This document shows, piece after piece, positions 7,901-15,856 of a stretch of 64,000 bases of DNA. Each line of letters begins with the position of its first letter. The first letter of the stretch is position 1. The stretch covers positions 5,270,001-5,334,000 of the forward strand of contig NZ_CP114901.1 of the NCBI RefSeq assembly GCF_027497175.1, read 5' to 3'. This stretch comes from Verrucosispora sp. WMMD573 (GTDB lineage: Bacteria; Actinomycetota; Actinomycetes; Mycobacteriales; Micromonosporaceae). The notes under the pieces are model-generated. The model searched no databases. It was not told the DNA's origin and worked only from the letters and a program-made list of their open reading frames with translations. The translations under genes were made by a program, and so were the position numbers.

Positions 7901-9208
7901 TCAGGCGTCGCCGGAGACCGACGCGAGCGTCGACGCGGCCGGTTGCGGGCTCGTCCGCACGGGCAGCCGGACAGCGAACCGGGCGCCCCGACCGGGATGG
8001 CTGCGGGCGTCGATGGTGCCCCCGTGCCCGGTGACCACCTCGCGGAGCAGCGCGAGCCCGAGCCCGGTGTGCCGCTTCTCCGGGCCCGCGCCGCTGTAGA
8101 ACCGGTCGAAGATGCGGTCGGCCGGATCGAAGCCGTTGCCGGTGTCGGCGACGATCAACTCCGCCACGTCGGGAGCGGGCAGGCGCACCGTCACGTCGAT
8201 CCGGCCGCCGGCCGGAGTGTGCGTGAGAGCGTTGGTCAGCAGTTCACTGATCACCCGCCGCAGCGCCGATTCCACCCCGGAGACCGGGACCGCCACGTCC
8301 GGACGGCTGAGGGTGAGCGTCACCCCCTGTTCGTCGGCCCGGTCGTTCTCGGCGAGCACCGCGACCTCGGCGAGAGTGGCCAGGTCCACCGGGTCGGCGG
8401 CCGGCCGGTCACCCGGGGCGGCGGCCAACCGGACGGAGAGCAGCAGGTCGTTGACGACCTCGCCGAGCCGTCTGGTGGTACCGGTCAGACGATTCAGCTC
8501 CGACTGGTACTCGACCGGCATGCCGGCGGCGCCGGCCCGCCGCGCCAGCAACTGCGCCCGGGTGTGCACCTGTGCGATGGGCGTACGCAGTTCGTGGCTG
8601 ACGTCGGCGACGAATCGGCGTTGCCGGGCGAGAGAGTCGGCCAGCGGAGCGACGGCGAGCCGGCCCACCACCGAGCCGCTGGCGACGGCGACGACCAGCC
8701 CGAGCAGTTCCGCGACGGTGAGCGAGACGAGCAGGTGACGCCGGTCGGCGAGTTGGTAGCGGGCATCGAAGATCGCCTGCACGACGTCCTCGCCGCGATT
8801 CTCGGTCAGGACGAAGTAGACCGTGCCGTTGCGCGTGATCGTCGTCTCCGCCGGAACTCCGGTGCTGGCCGTGGCGGTCATCGCCGCCGCCAGCGGGAAA
8901 CCGGGCGGCGCTGGCACCGTACCGCCGCTGATCTCGCCGTCGCGGAGCAGGAACAGCCAGGTGCAACCCGGTGGACCGGACGGGTCGCTACGGCTGGCGG
9001 TGTAGGCGAGTTCGCGTTTGATCTGGCGCTCCTGGCCCCGGACCAGCATGCCGTAGGCGAGCACGCCGACCGCCGTGACCAGGACGGTCACCGCGAGCCC
9101 GACCAGCACGCCGACCCGGCGGCGGGCCCGGGTCACCACGATCCGCTCGGCCGCCATCCAGGAGAGGCCGGCCGGTGCCGGTCGCCACAGTCTCCGCCAC
9201 CGCGTCAC
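7901..9208 (-). CDS. Membrane sensor histidine kinase
   Basis: 435 residues. The N terminus has a basic start, TM1 at about 30-52, an extracytoplasmic segment of about 110 residues with little similarity to known sensor folds, and TM2 at about 163-185 (LTVAELLGLVVAVASGSVVG). The HisKA H-box is FVADVSHELRTPIAQ. The ATPase domain has LLTNALTHT (N box), VADTGNGFDP (G1) and GLGLAL (G2). The start codon overlaps the response-regulator stop by four bases (9205-9208). It is the last gene of the minus-strand run that begins with the tyrosine ammonia-lyase, so it may sense a product or stress linked to that pathway; this is inference from position. Confidence 0.92.
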   Translation of the reverse strand: MTRWRRLWRPAPAGLSWMAAERIVVTRARRRVGVLVGLAVTVLVTAVGVLAYGMLVRGQERQIKRELAYTASRSDPSGPPGCTWLFLLRDGEISGGTVPAPPGFPLAAAMTATASTGVPAETTITRNGTVYFVLTENRGEDVVQAIFDARYQLADRRHLLVSLTVAELLGLVVAVASGSVVGRLAVAPLADSLARQRRFVADVSHELRTPIAQVHTRAQLLARRAGAAGMPVEYQSELNRLTGTTRRLGEVVNDLLLSVRLAAAPGDRPAADPVDLATLAEVAVLAENDRADEQGVTLTLSRPDVAVPVSGVESALRRVISELLTNALTHTPAGGRIDVTVRLPAPDVAELIVADTGNGFDPADRIFDRFYSGAGPEKRHTGLGLALLREVVTGHGGTIDARSHPGRGARFAVRLPVRTSPQPAASTLASVSGDA

Positions 9209-9909
9209 AGCTCACCGAGCCGGTAGCCGAGGCCGTGCACGGTGCGGACCGCCGTCCGGCCGAGCTTGCGGCGCAGGTAGTACACGTAGGTGTCGACGAT
9301 GGAGGTCGCTGCCGCCTCGTCGAAGACCCGACGGCGCAGCTCGGAGCGGGTGTGCACCGCCCGAGGGCGTACGGCCAGCGCGCGGAGCAGTTCGAACTCC
9401 CGGGCGGAGAGTGCCACCCGGGTACCGTCCGCCAGCACCACGTCACGCAGGCCCAGGTCAAGCCGACCGCCGCCGATCGGCAGCGCCTCGGCACCGTCCG
9501 ACGTACGTCTGCAGAGCGCCCGTATCCGGGCACTGAGCTCGTCCAGGTCGAACGGCTTGATCAGGTAGTCGTCGGCACCCGCGTTCAGGCCGGCCACCCG
9601 GTCGTCGACGGTGCCGAGCGCGGTCAGCAGCAACGCGCGGGCGCCGATCGCGCGGGATCGCAGCCGGGTCAGCAGGTTGAGCCCGTCGAGCGCCGGCAGC
9701 AGGCGATCGATCACCATCACGTCGTAGGGTCGGGTGAGCCCGAGATGCAGCCCCCGCTGCCCGTCCCGAGCCACGTCGACCTGATATCCCTCGTCGACCA
9801 GCACCTCGGTGAGCATGTCCGCGAGTTCCGCGTCGTCCTCGACCAGGAGCAGCCGGTGTACGCCTGGTGATGCCCCGCTTACCTGTAGCACATGTCGAGA
9901 ATCCCACAT
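9205..9909 (-). CDS. OmpR/PhoB-family response regulator
   Basis: 234 residues. The receiver domain begins HRLLLVEDDAELADML, with the phospho-acceptor in VMVIDRLLPALDG and the switch lysine in YLIKPFD. The C-terminal winged helix has the usual ALSAREFELLRAL and TVHGLGYRLG blocks. The start at 9909 is preceded by GGGGA; about 13 extra residues (MWDSRHVLQVSGA) precede the receiver core, so a downstream GTG is possible. Coupled to the kinase gene and separated from the P450 stop by 82 bases, which could carry its own promoter. Likely target: the nearby tyrosine-derived genes, but nothing in the sequence proves it. Confidence 0.92.
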   Translation of the reverse strand: MWDSRHVLQVSGASPGVHRLLLVEDDAELADMLTEVLVDEGYQVDVARDGQRGLHLGLTRPYDVMVIDRLLPALDGLNLLTRLRSRAIGARALLLTALGTVDDRVAGLNAGADDYLIKPFDLDELSARIRALCRRTSDGAEALPIGGGRLDLGLRDVVLADGTRVALSAREFELLRALAVRPRAVHTRSELRRRVFDEAAATSIVDTYVYYLRRKLGRTAVRTVHGLGYRLGEL

Positions 9910-9991
9910 CGATCCCCGGCATCGATTGTGACCAATGTCTCTATGTTGTTTCGAACCGGGAACGCGGCCCTGCCCGAGCGACCGTCCGTGG

Positions 9992-11359
9992 TCATCGCCG
10001 CGCCTCCTCGAAGTGGCTCGCACAGAGGCGCTGACGCCGGGCGTCGAGGACCATCCAGGTGCCGAGCACCAGTTGGACCAGGCTGCGCCACACGTCGGAC
10101 CAACGATCGCCCCACCGCATCACCGACAGCCGGACCCGGCCAGGCGGTCGGGCACCGGTCGGGACGAGGAAGCAGGGCGCACGGTTCGGCAGCGACCGCG
10201 TGTGCCGCACGGTGGAGAACAGGGCGTACCGGCGCAGCACCTCCCGGGTCACCGCCCGCATCATCACCGGCGCGACGCCGCGGGCCGGGCAGGCCCGGTT
10301 GGCGGTGACACCGAACGGAACGAAGTGCGCCTCGCCGCGAGCCAGAGTCAGCCAGCGATCCGGCTCGAAGGTGTCGTCGGCCGCCGGTCCGCTGCGCTGG
10401 AAGGCCAGGTAGTTGAACAGCAGCACCGAGCCGGCCGGGATGGTGAGCCCCGCGTCGACCTCGATCGGGCCGGACGTGATCCGGTGCGCCACCCCGAAGA
10501 GCGGATGCACCCGCAGCGTCTCGTCGACCACCCGGTCCAGGGCGGCGTCGCCGTCGGGGTCGTCGAGGGCGGCGACCAGGTCCCGCTGCACCGTCGGGTG
10601 TTGCGCCACGGCGAGCAGGAGGTGCGCCATCGCCTCCGACATCTGCACCACCGCGGTGTTGAAGAAGGTGCCCTGGAGATACCACGCGGTCTCCTCGGCG
10701 GTGAAGGGCTCCGGCAGCGTCACCGGCGCCGTACCGGCCTCGACCCGGGCTCGGAGATAGCGGGTGAGCCGGTCGCGCCGGTCCAGATGCCGCAGCCCGC
10801 AGCACTTGAGCGCGGTGACCACGTCGTCGGCGTTGGCCACGATCAGCGCCCGGACGTCCGGCGGGCACGCCGCGCCGAAGACGAGTTCGTAGTAGACCTC
10901 CGCCCAGATCGGCATCATCAGATCCCGCACCCGGACGTGGCAGGTCCGACCGGCTGGCAGGCCGGCGAGCATCCGTCGGGTCGCCGCGCCGGCCAGCTCG
11001 GTCGAGCGCCGGTGTGACACCGCGACCACCCGCCTGGTCGTCCGGGCGACCGTCCGGTAACGCTCGCCCGGCTCCAGGTGTTCCTGGTGCATCTGCGGGC
11101 CGGGCACCAGCCAGTACCAGAACAGGTCCGAGATGCCGGCACCCCGGCTACGCCCGCTGGCCGCCGGGTGGGAGTAGATCCGTGCGAAGTGCTCGGGCCC
11201 GATCCGGGGACCGGGCACCGGGATCCCCTCGGCACCGTTCACCCGCCTGAAGATCCACTCGCGGAGCCGGATCACCGCCGGTGGCAACCGGCGTGGCAGC
11301 ACCCATCCCACGGCCAGCACACCGGCCAAACAGCACAGCAGCACCAGCGGGTGGGTCAT
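9992..11359 (-). CDS. Membrane-anchored cytochrome P450
   Basis: 455 residues. An N-terminal hydrophobic helix (residues 4-22, PLVLLCCLAGVLAVGWVLP) precedes a basic stretch and the GIPVPGPR proline-rich hinge, an arrangement more usual in eukaryotic microsomal P450s than in soluble bacterial ones. The I helix is unusual: GTFFNTAVVQMSEAMA lacks the classic AGxxT. The K-helix ExxR is DETLRVHP, and the heme loop FGVTANRACPARGVAP carries the cysteine. The start overlaps the oxidase stop by four bases. Without the acid-alcohol pair in the I helix, it may not use ordinary oxygen activation; a peroxide-using or non-monooxygenase role is possible. The substrate is unknown, perhaps a coumarate derivative. 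Confidence 0.88.
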   Translation of the reverse strand: MTHPLVLLCCLAGVLAVGWVLPRRLPPAVIRLREWIFRRVNGAEGIPVPGPRIGPEHFARIYSHPAASGRSRGAGISDLFWYWLVPGPQMHQEHLEPGERYRTVARTTRRVVAVSHRRSTELAGAATRRMLAGLPAGRTCHVRVRDLMMPIWAEVYYELVFGAACPPDVRALIVANADDVVTALKCCGLRHLDRRDRLTRYLRARVEAGTAPVTLPEPFTAEETAWYLQGTFFNTAVVQMSEAMAHLLLAVAQHPTVQRDLVAALDDPDGDAALDRVVDETLRVHPLFGVAHRITSGPIEVDAGLTIPAGSVLLFNYLAFQRSGPAADDTFEPDRWLTLARGEAHFVPFGVTANRACPARGVAPVMMRAVTREVLRRYALFSTVRHTRSLPNRAPCFLVPTGARPPGRVRLSVMRWGDRWSDVWRSLVQLVLGTWMVLDARRQRLCASHFEEARR

Positions 11360-12477
11360 CCCGATACCCGGCCGAGGATCATCTCGCGGCTGAGATCGGC
11401 GGGACGGACCGCACCGGCAAGCGTCATGGCCCGGGCCAGCTCGGCGCGGAGCAGGTCGAGCACGTGTCTGACGCCGTGCTCTCCCCGAGCCGCCAGCGCC
11501 CAGAGCACCGGTCGGCCGATCCCGACCGCGACCGCCCCGAACGCCAGCGCGGTGAGGATGTCGGTCCCCCGACGGATCCCACCGTCGAGCAGGACGGGGA
11601 TGCGTCCCCCGACCGCCGCCACGACCGCCGGCAGGGCGTCGATGCTCGCCGGTACCCCGTCGAGCTGCCGCCCGCCGTGGTTGGAGACCAGCACGGCGTC
11701 GACGCCGTGCGCCACCGCGAGGCGGGCGTCGGCGGGGTGCAGGATCCCCTTCAGCACGATGGGCAGCCGGGTCGTCGCGCGCAGCCACTCGATCCGGGCC
11801 CAGTCGAGGGTGTCGTCCATGACGATGTCCCGGACCCGGCCGGTCTCCGGGTCACGCATGTTCTCGCAGCAGTAGCCGGGCGGCAGGTCGAGGAAGCCGT
11901 TGCGCAGGTCGCGGTCGCGGCGGCCGAAGACCGGCGAGTCGACGGTGACCACCAGGGCGTGGCAGCCGGCCGCCTCGGCCCGCCTGATCACCGAGGCGGT
12001 GAAGCCCAGATCCGGCTGTGGGTAGAGCTGGAACCACAGCCGCGCTGGCCGGTCCGGCGGCCCGCACGCGTCGGCCACCGCTTCGATCGGCGTGGTGGCG
12101 GCCATGCTCACCACCAGTACGGTGCCGACCGCTCCCACCGCCCGGGCCGTCGCCACTTCCCCCTCCGGGTGCGCCAGCCGGTGGAAAGCGGTCGGCGAGA
12201 CCAGCACCGGCATCGGCAGGGTCTCGCCGAGCAGCACGGTCCGCAGGTCGCGCTCGCCGCCGCCACGCAGCACCCGGGGCAAGATCCGGTACGCGTCGAA
12301 GGCCGTCTCGTTGGCCCGTAGCGTCCGCTCGTCCCCGGCGCCGCCAGCGAAGAAGTCCCGGTACACCGGATCGAGCCGCAGCCGCGCCTCGGCTTCCAGA
12401 TCGCCGAGCCGGTGCAGGGGGTCCGGCTCGGCGGTCGCGGCGCGGCGTGGGGTCGCCTGCGCAGGCACCGACGGCAT
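11356..12477 (-). CDS. FMN-dependent alpha-hydroxy-acid oxidase/dehydrogenase
   Basis: 373 residues, full length for the lactate/glycolate/mandelate oxidase family. FMN barrel features: RILPRVLRG, the SPTAFHRLAHPEGE strand, the LKGI lysine, the catalytic His-Arg pair in SNHGGRQLDG, and LLDGGIRRGTDILTALAFGA near the C terminus. These enzymes oxidise 2-hydroxy acids to 2-keto acids. In a locus with tyrosine ammonia-lyase, an aromatic 2-hydroxy acid such as 4-hydroxymandelate or 4-hydroxyphenyllactate is a reasonable substrate guess, but the sequence alone does not say so. Coupled to the P450 gene; starts five bases after the flavin monooxygenase stop. Confidence 0.92.
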   Translation of the reverse strand: MPSVPAQATPRRAATAEPDPLHRLGDLEAEARLRLDPVYRDFFAGGAGDERTLRANETAFDAYRILPRVLRGGGERDLRTVLLGETLPMPVLVSPTAFHRLAHPEGEVATARAVGAVGTVLVVSMAATTPIEAVADACGPPDRPARLWFQLYPQPDLGFTASVIRRAEAAGCHALVVTVDSPVFGRRDRDLRNGFLDLPPGYCCENMRDPETGRVRDIVMDDTLDWARIEWLRATTRLPIVLKGILHPADARLAVAHGVDAVLVSNHGGRQLDGVPASIDALPAVVAAVGGRIPVLLDGGIRRGTDILTALAFGAVAVGIGRPVLWALAARGEHGVRHVLDLLRAELARAMTLAGAVRPADLSREMILGRVSG

Positions 12478-12481
12478 GGCC

Positions 12482-14062
12482 TCAGCCCACGGTGGTCGTC
12501 AGACAGCGGTTCAGGAAGGCCACCAGCGGCGCCCGGTGCACCTGCGGCTTGTTCCACTGGTTCTCCAGGTTCTCCGCCAGGTGATGCACCGCCACCACCT
12601 GGCCGCCCCGGTGGTGACGCACCACCGGATGCAGGTACGCCGCGTCGTGGGCCTGGCCGGGCACGTCCTGGGCGATCCGGCTCACCGAGATGTCGAAGGG
12701 GTCGACCTGGTCGTGGTCGGGGCCGTACTCAAGGGTGACCACGAACGCGTGCTCGACCGGATGGTCGGCGGTGGCCAGACCGGCCTGCCCGATGTGATCG
12801 ACGGGCAGTTCCTCGTGGTAGCGGGCACCCGCCCCGGCCACGGTGAGCACGTCGGCGAGCACCGCGAACTGCTGCCACAGACCGGAGGATCGGTTGACCC
12901 GCTCGATGATCGCGTCGGCTGCCGCCTCGGCGGTCGCGTCGAGCTTCTCCGCAGGCCACGGATTGTCGTGGTAGCGGTGCTCCAGGATGCGGTGCAGTGC
13001 CCGGACGCCGTACCGGAAACCATGAATGAAGCCGTTCGTCGACTTCTTGAAGTCCCGCTGCTGAGTCAGCGTGCCGGCGAAGTAGAGACCTGGGACGTTC
13101 ACCGATTCGAAGGCGGGGGTCTGGGCCGGGAAACGATCGTTGATCACCAGCGTCGGGCGACAGTCGTCGGCGAAGATCGACGCGTCGAAGCGGAACCCGG
13201 TGCAGGCCAGCACGCGGTCGTAGCGCAGCTCCTTGGTGACCTCGTTGGCTCGGGAGAAGCCGAAGGTGACCCGGTAGCCGTCGCCGTCCCGCTCGATGGC
13301 GCGCACCTGCCCGTCCAGGATCGCGTTGGCCGACTTGAGCTGGTAGGTGTCCAGGAAGTTGTTGTTCACCGCCCGCAGGTGCCCGACGTAGTGCGTCCGC
13401 CACGCCATCCGGACCGGACTGGGCCCTGCCACATGGACGAGTGTGGTGGTCTCCATCAGGCTGTCCGCGGTCTCGAAAGCGGAGTTGCCCTTGCCGATGA
13501 TCAGCACCCGCTGGTCGAGGAAGTCGCGCGGATCGACAGGCATCTCGTCGTACCGCTCCACCAGCTCGATACCGGGGATCGGCGCGACATACGGCTGCGA
13601 GACACCGGTCGCCACGACGACCCGACGCGCCCGGTAGGTCGTACCCTCCTCGTCGGTGACCGCGAAACCACAGTCGTCGGACCGGGCGACCCGGACCACC
13701 CGGCTGCGGTAGCGGACCCGGACCCCGGTGGCCGCCGCGAAGTCGGCCAGATAACGGACCATCACCTCGGCTTCCGGGAAGTAGCGCTCGGTGTAGCGGG
13801 TGAACCGCAGCGCCGGGTCGTCGCTGAGCAGCGAGTTCCAGTCCAGCCGCAGGTTCAGCTCCGGATCGTCGGATCCGGTGTGCGGCTTGTTGATCGAGAT
13901 GAGTTGACGGTGCCGGGGAAATCGGGTGAAGAAAGCGCCGGGAATGTCGGCGGACTCCAGCACCAGGTAGTCCCGTCGGCCGTCCCGTTCCAGGAGCGCC
14001 CCGAGCTGAAGCCCGGCCGGCCCCGCCCCGATGATCAGATAGTCGAGCATCTCTGCGGTCAC
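12482..14062 (-). CDS. FAD-dependent monooxygenase/oxidoreductase (pyridine nucleotide type)
   Basis: 526 residues. The FAD Rossmann motif is YLIIGAGPAGLQLGALLE at the N terminus and a second dinucleotide motif, VLIIGKGNSAFETADSL, lies near residue 190, as in class B flavin monooxygenases. CTGFRFDASIF and PGLYFAGTL complete the family pattern. The C-terminal 150 residues form an extra domain I do not recognise. I took the GTG at 14062; an ATG at 14050 gives a four-residue shorter protein. The first gene after the ammonia-lyase, on the same strand. A truncated relative of its N terminus is preserved at 15725-15856. Likely hydroxylates or oxidises a pathway intermediate. Confidence 0.85.
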   Translation of the reverse strand: MTAEMLDYLIIGAGPAGLQLGALLERDGRRDYLVLESADIPGAFFTRFPRHRQLISINKPHTGSDDPELNLRLDWNSLLSDDPALRFTRYTERYFPEAEVMVRYLADFAAATGVRVRYRSRVVRVARSDDCGFAVTDEEGTTYRARRVVVATGVSQPYVAPIPGIELVERYDEMPVDPRDFLDQRVLIIGKGNSAFETADSLMETTTLVHVAGPSPVRMAWRTHYVGHLRAVNNNFLDTYQLKSANAILDGQVRAIERDGDGYRVTFGFSRANEVTKELRYDRVLACTGFRFDASIFADDCRPTLVINDRFPAQTPAFESVNVPGLYFAGTLTQQRDFKKSTNGFIHGFRYGVRALHRILEHRYHDNPWPAEKLDATAEAAADAIIERVNRSSGLWQQFAVLADVLTVAGAGARYHEELPVDHIGQAGLATADHPVEHAFVVTLEYGPDHDQVDPFDISVSRIAQDVPGQAHDAAYLHPVVRHHRGGQVVAVHHLAENLENQWNKPQVHRAPLVAFLNRCLTTTVG

Positions 14063-14135
14063 CAGCCGACGGTACGAAGGCGAACTCAGAGAAAATTCAG
14101 CCGGCGGTCCGGGTCCGGGACCCCGTCGACGCCGG

Positions 14136-15650
14136 TCACTGTGCCGGCTCGGTCAGCAGGTCGAGCAGGTCGGCGGCGCGGCGGACATCGGCGTCGAGCG
14201 GCCGGTCCGGGTCGATCGCCGGCACCATCTCCGCGAGCCGCTCCAGCACGGCGACACAGGCCGGTGCGGTCGGGGTACGCGCACCGACGTGGACCGCCTG
14301 GCGCAGCCCGACCGCGAGCGTTCCGCAGATCAGCCGCAGCAACCGCGCCTGGTCCACGGCGCGTAGCGCGGCCTGGGTACCGAACGGCACGACGTCCTGG
14401 TTGTGCAGATTCGTCGGCAGGCTCTGCATCCCGGCCGGAGTGGCCTGCCGGCGGATCTCCGCGACCATCGCGGTCGCGGCGAGCTGGGCGCCCTGCAGCC
14501 CGTGCTGCCGTCCCGGCCCGGCCGCGAGCATCGGCGGCAGTCCGCCGTTGCGGACCGGGTCGACCAGGAGGTCGAGTTGGCGCTCGACGAGGTTGCCGAG
14601 CTGGGCGGCCACGGTCGCCAGCAGGTCGGCGGCGAAGGCCGCCGGTTGGCCGAAGAAGTTGCCGCCGTGCAGCACCAGGTCATCGTCGGGAAAGAACAGC
14701 GGGTTGTCGCTGACGCTGCGCAGATCCGACTCCACCACGCCGCCGGCGTACCGCAACGCGTCCTCGGCCGCACCGAGCAACTGCGGGGTGCAGCGAATGC
14801 TGTACACCTCCTGGAGCGGGCGCCCACCCGACGGCGTCGCGCCGGCGAGGCACTCCCGCATCCGGGCGCCGACCTCGACCGCGCCGGGATGCCCGTACGC
14901 GGCCAGCAGCCGGGGATGCAGGAACTGGCCGGGGTCGCAGCCGAGCACGTCGACGAGCAGGCAGCTCAGCAGCTGGGCGGCCCGGTGCGCGCGCCGGATG
15001 TCGTCCAACGCGAGCGCGGTGGCGGCGGTGGTCAGCGAGGTGCCGTTCACCAGCGCGAGCGCGTCGCGTCCGTCGAGGAGCAGCGGCGTAAGCCCGGCCG
15101 TGGCGAGCGCCTCGGCTGCCGGCCGCCGGTCACCGTCCAGATAGGCCCAGCCCCGGCCCCGCAGCGACTGGGTGGCGTAGGCGAGCGGGATGAGGTCACC
15201 GCTGGCCCCGACCGATCCGAGGCGGGGCATCGCCGGCACGAACGTCGTACCGAACATCGCCGCGAGCCCTTCGACGACTCGCGGCGACACGCCGGAGGTG
15301 CCCTGGCCCAGCGACCACACCCGGACCAGCATCGCCGCCCGGACCACCTCCGGGTCGATCTCCGGGCCCTGACCGGCGCCGAGGTGGGCGAGGGTGTTGT
15401 CGCACTGGTCCGCGTCGTCGTCGCGGCCGGCGAACCCGACGAGCGCGCCGAACCCGGTGGTGGCACCGTAGACCTGACGGTCGTCGCCGAGGACCGCGCG
15501 CAGGTGGTCGCGGGAGCGCCGCACCCGGTCGCGTACCTCGTCGCTGATGTCGACGGTGACCTCGGTCGCGGCCCGGCGCAGGTCAGCCACCCGCAGCGGG
15601 CGGGCCAGGTCGATCGGGGCGACCGCGTGGGGCGCGGTGTGGGTCGTCAT
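14136..15650 (-). CDS. Aromatic amino acid ammonia-lyase, probably tyrosine ammonia-lyase
   Basis: 504 residues, full length for the HAL/PAL/TAL family. The self-formed MIO cofactor comes from Ala-Ser-Gly in GSVGASGDLIPLA, and the catalytic tyrosine is in VYGATTGFG. The substrate-selectivity pair is His-Leu in the DNTLAHLGAG segment. In Rhodobacter TAL the same two positions are His89-Leu90, whereas histidine lyases carry Ser-His, so tyrosine is the predicted substrate and p-coumarate the product. A tyrosine aminomutase cannot be excluded because it shares the fold and cofactor. Divergent from the acid ligase gene across a 200-base region, and upstream of the monooxygenase, oxidase and P450 on the same strand. 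Codon use is like the neighbours. Confidence 0.88.
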   Translation of the reverse strand: MTTHTAPHAVAPIDLARPLRVADLRRAATEVTVDISDEVRDRVRRSRDHLRAVLGDDRQVYGATTGFGALVGFAGRDDDADQCDNTLAHLGAGQGPEIDPEVVRAAMLVRVWSLGQGTSGVSPRVVEGLAAMFGTTFVPAMPRLGSVGASGDLIPLAYATQSLRGRGWAYLDGDRRPAAEALATAGLTPLLLDGRDALALVNGTSLTTAATALALDDIRRAHRAAQLLSCLLVDVLGCDPGQFLHPRLLAAYGHPGAVEVGARMRECLAGATPSGGRPLQEVYSIRCTPQLLGAAEDALRYAGGVVESDLRSVSDNPLFFPDDDLVLHGGNFFGQPAAFAADLLATVAAQLGNLVERQLDLLVDPVRNGGLPPMLAAGPGRQHGLQGAQLAATAMVAEIRRQATPAGMQSLPTNLHNQDVVPFGTQAALRAVDQARLLRLICGTLAVGLRQAVHVGARTPTAPACVAVLERLAEMVPAIDPDRPLDADVRRAADLLDLLTEPAQ

Positions 15651-15724
15651 CGGGCCGACCGTAGCCGTGGATTCTCAGAGCGGTCTGAGTTATCTCTGAT
15701 GACCCGTCGCTACCGTCCGGGCAC
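15651..15724. promoter_or_regulatory. Divergent promoter with inverted repeat CTCAGA-N4-TCTGAG
   Basis: The gap between the ammonia-lyase and the remnant/ligase unit holds a perfect six-base inverted repeat, CTCAGAGCGGTCTGAG, at 15674-15689, followed by TATCTCTGATGA. A related half-site, CTCAGAGAAAATTCAG, lies at 14085-14100 upstream of the monooxygenase. Both are in promoter positions, so a shared regulator, perhaps the response regulator at 9205-9909, is possible. There is no clear -10/-35 pair. Role inferred only. Confidence 0.4.
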
Positions 15725-15856
15725 ATGACGCACGACTACCTGATCATCGGTGCGGGGCCGGCGGGGCCGCAACTCGGCGCGTTGCTCGAACGCGACGGTC
15801 ATGACTACATCGTCCTGGAAGTCGGCGTCGCCCCCGCCCTGGGAGCAGTCGGGTGA
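15725..15856 (+). pseudogene. Remnant of a flavin monooxygenase N terminus
   Basis: A 43-codon frame beginning MTHDYLIIGAGPAGPQLGALL and ending in TGA. The first 33 residues are a near copy of the N terminus of the FAD enzyme at 12482-14062 (YLIIGAGPAGLQLGALLERDG), including the dinucleotide motif, after which similarity stops. It cannot fold as a flavoprotein. Its TGA overlaps the GTG of the ligase by four bases, so it may survive as a leader whose translation feeds the ligase, after deletion of the rest of a duplicated gene. Confidence 0.8.

Noticed and set aside
12092-14713. An 873-codon open frame on the plus strand
   Set aside because: It is antisense to the oxidase, monooxygenase and ammonia-lyase, has arginine/proline/serine-rich low-complexity translation and no family motif. 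It is a GC-rich shadow.
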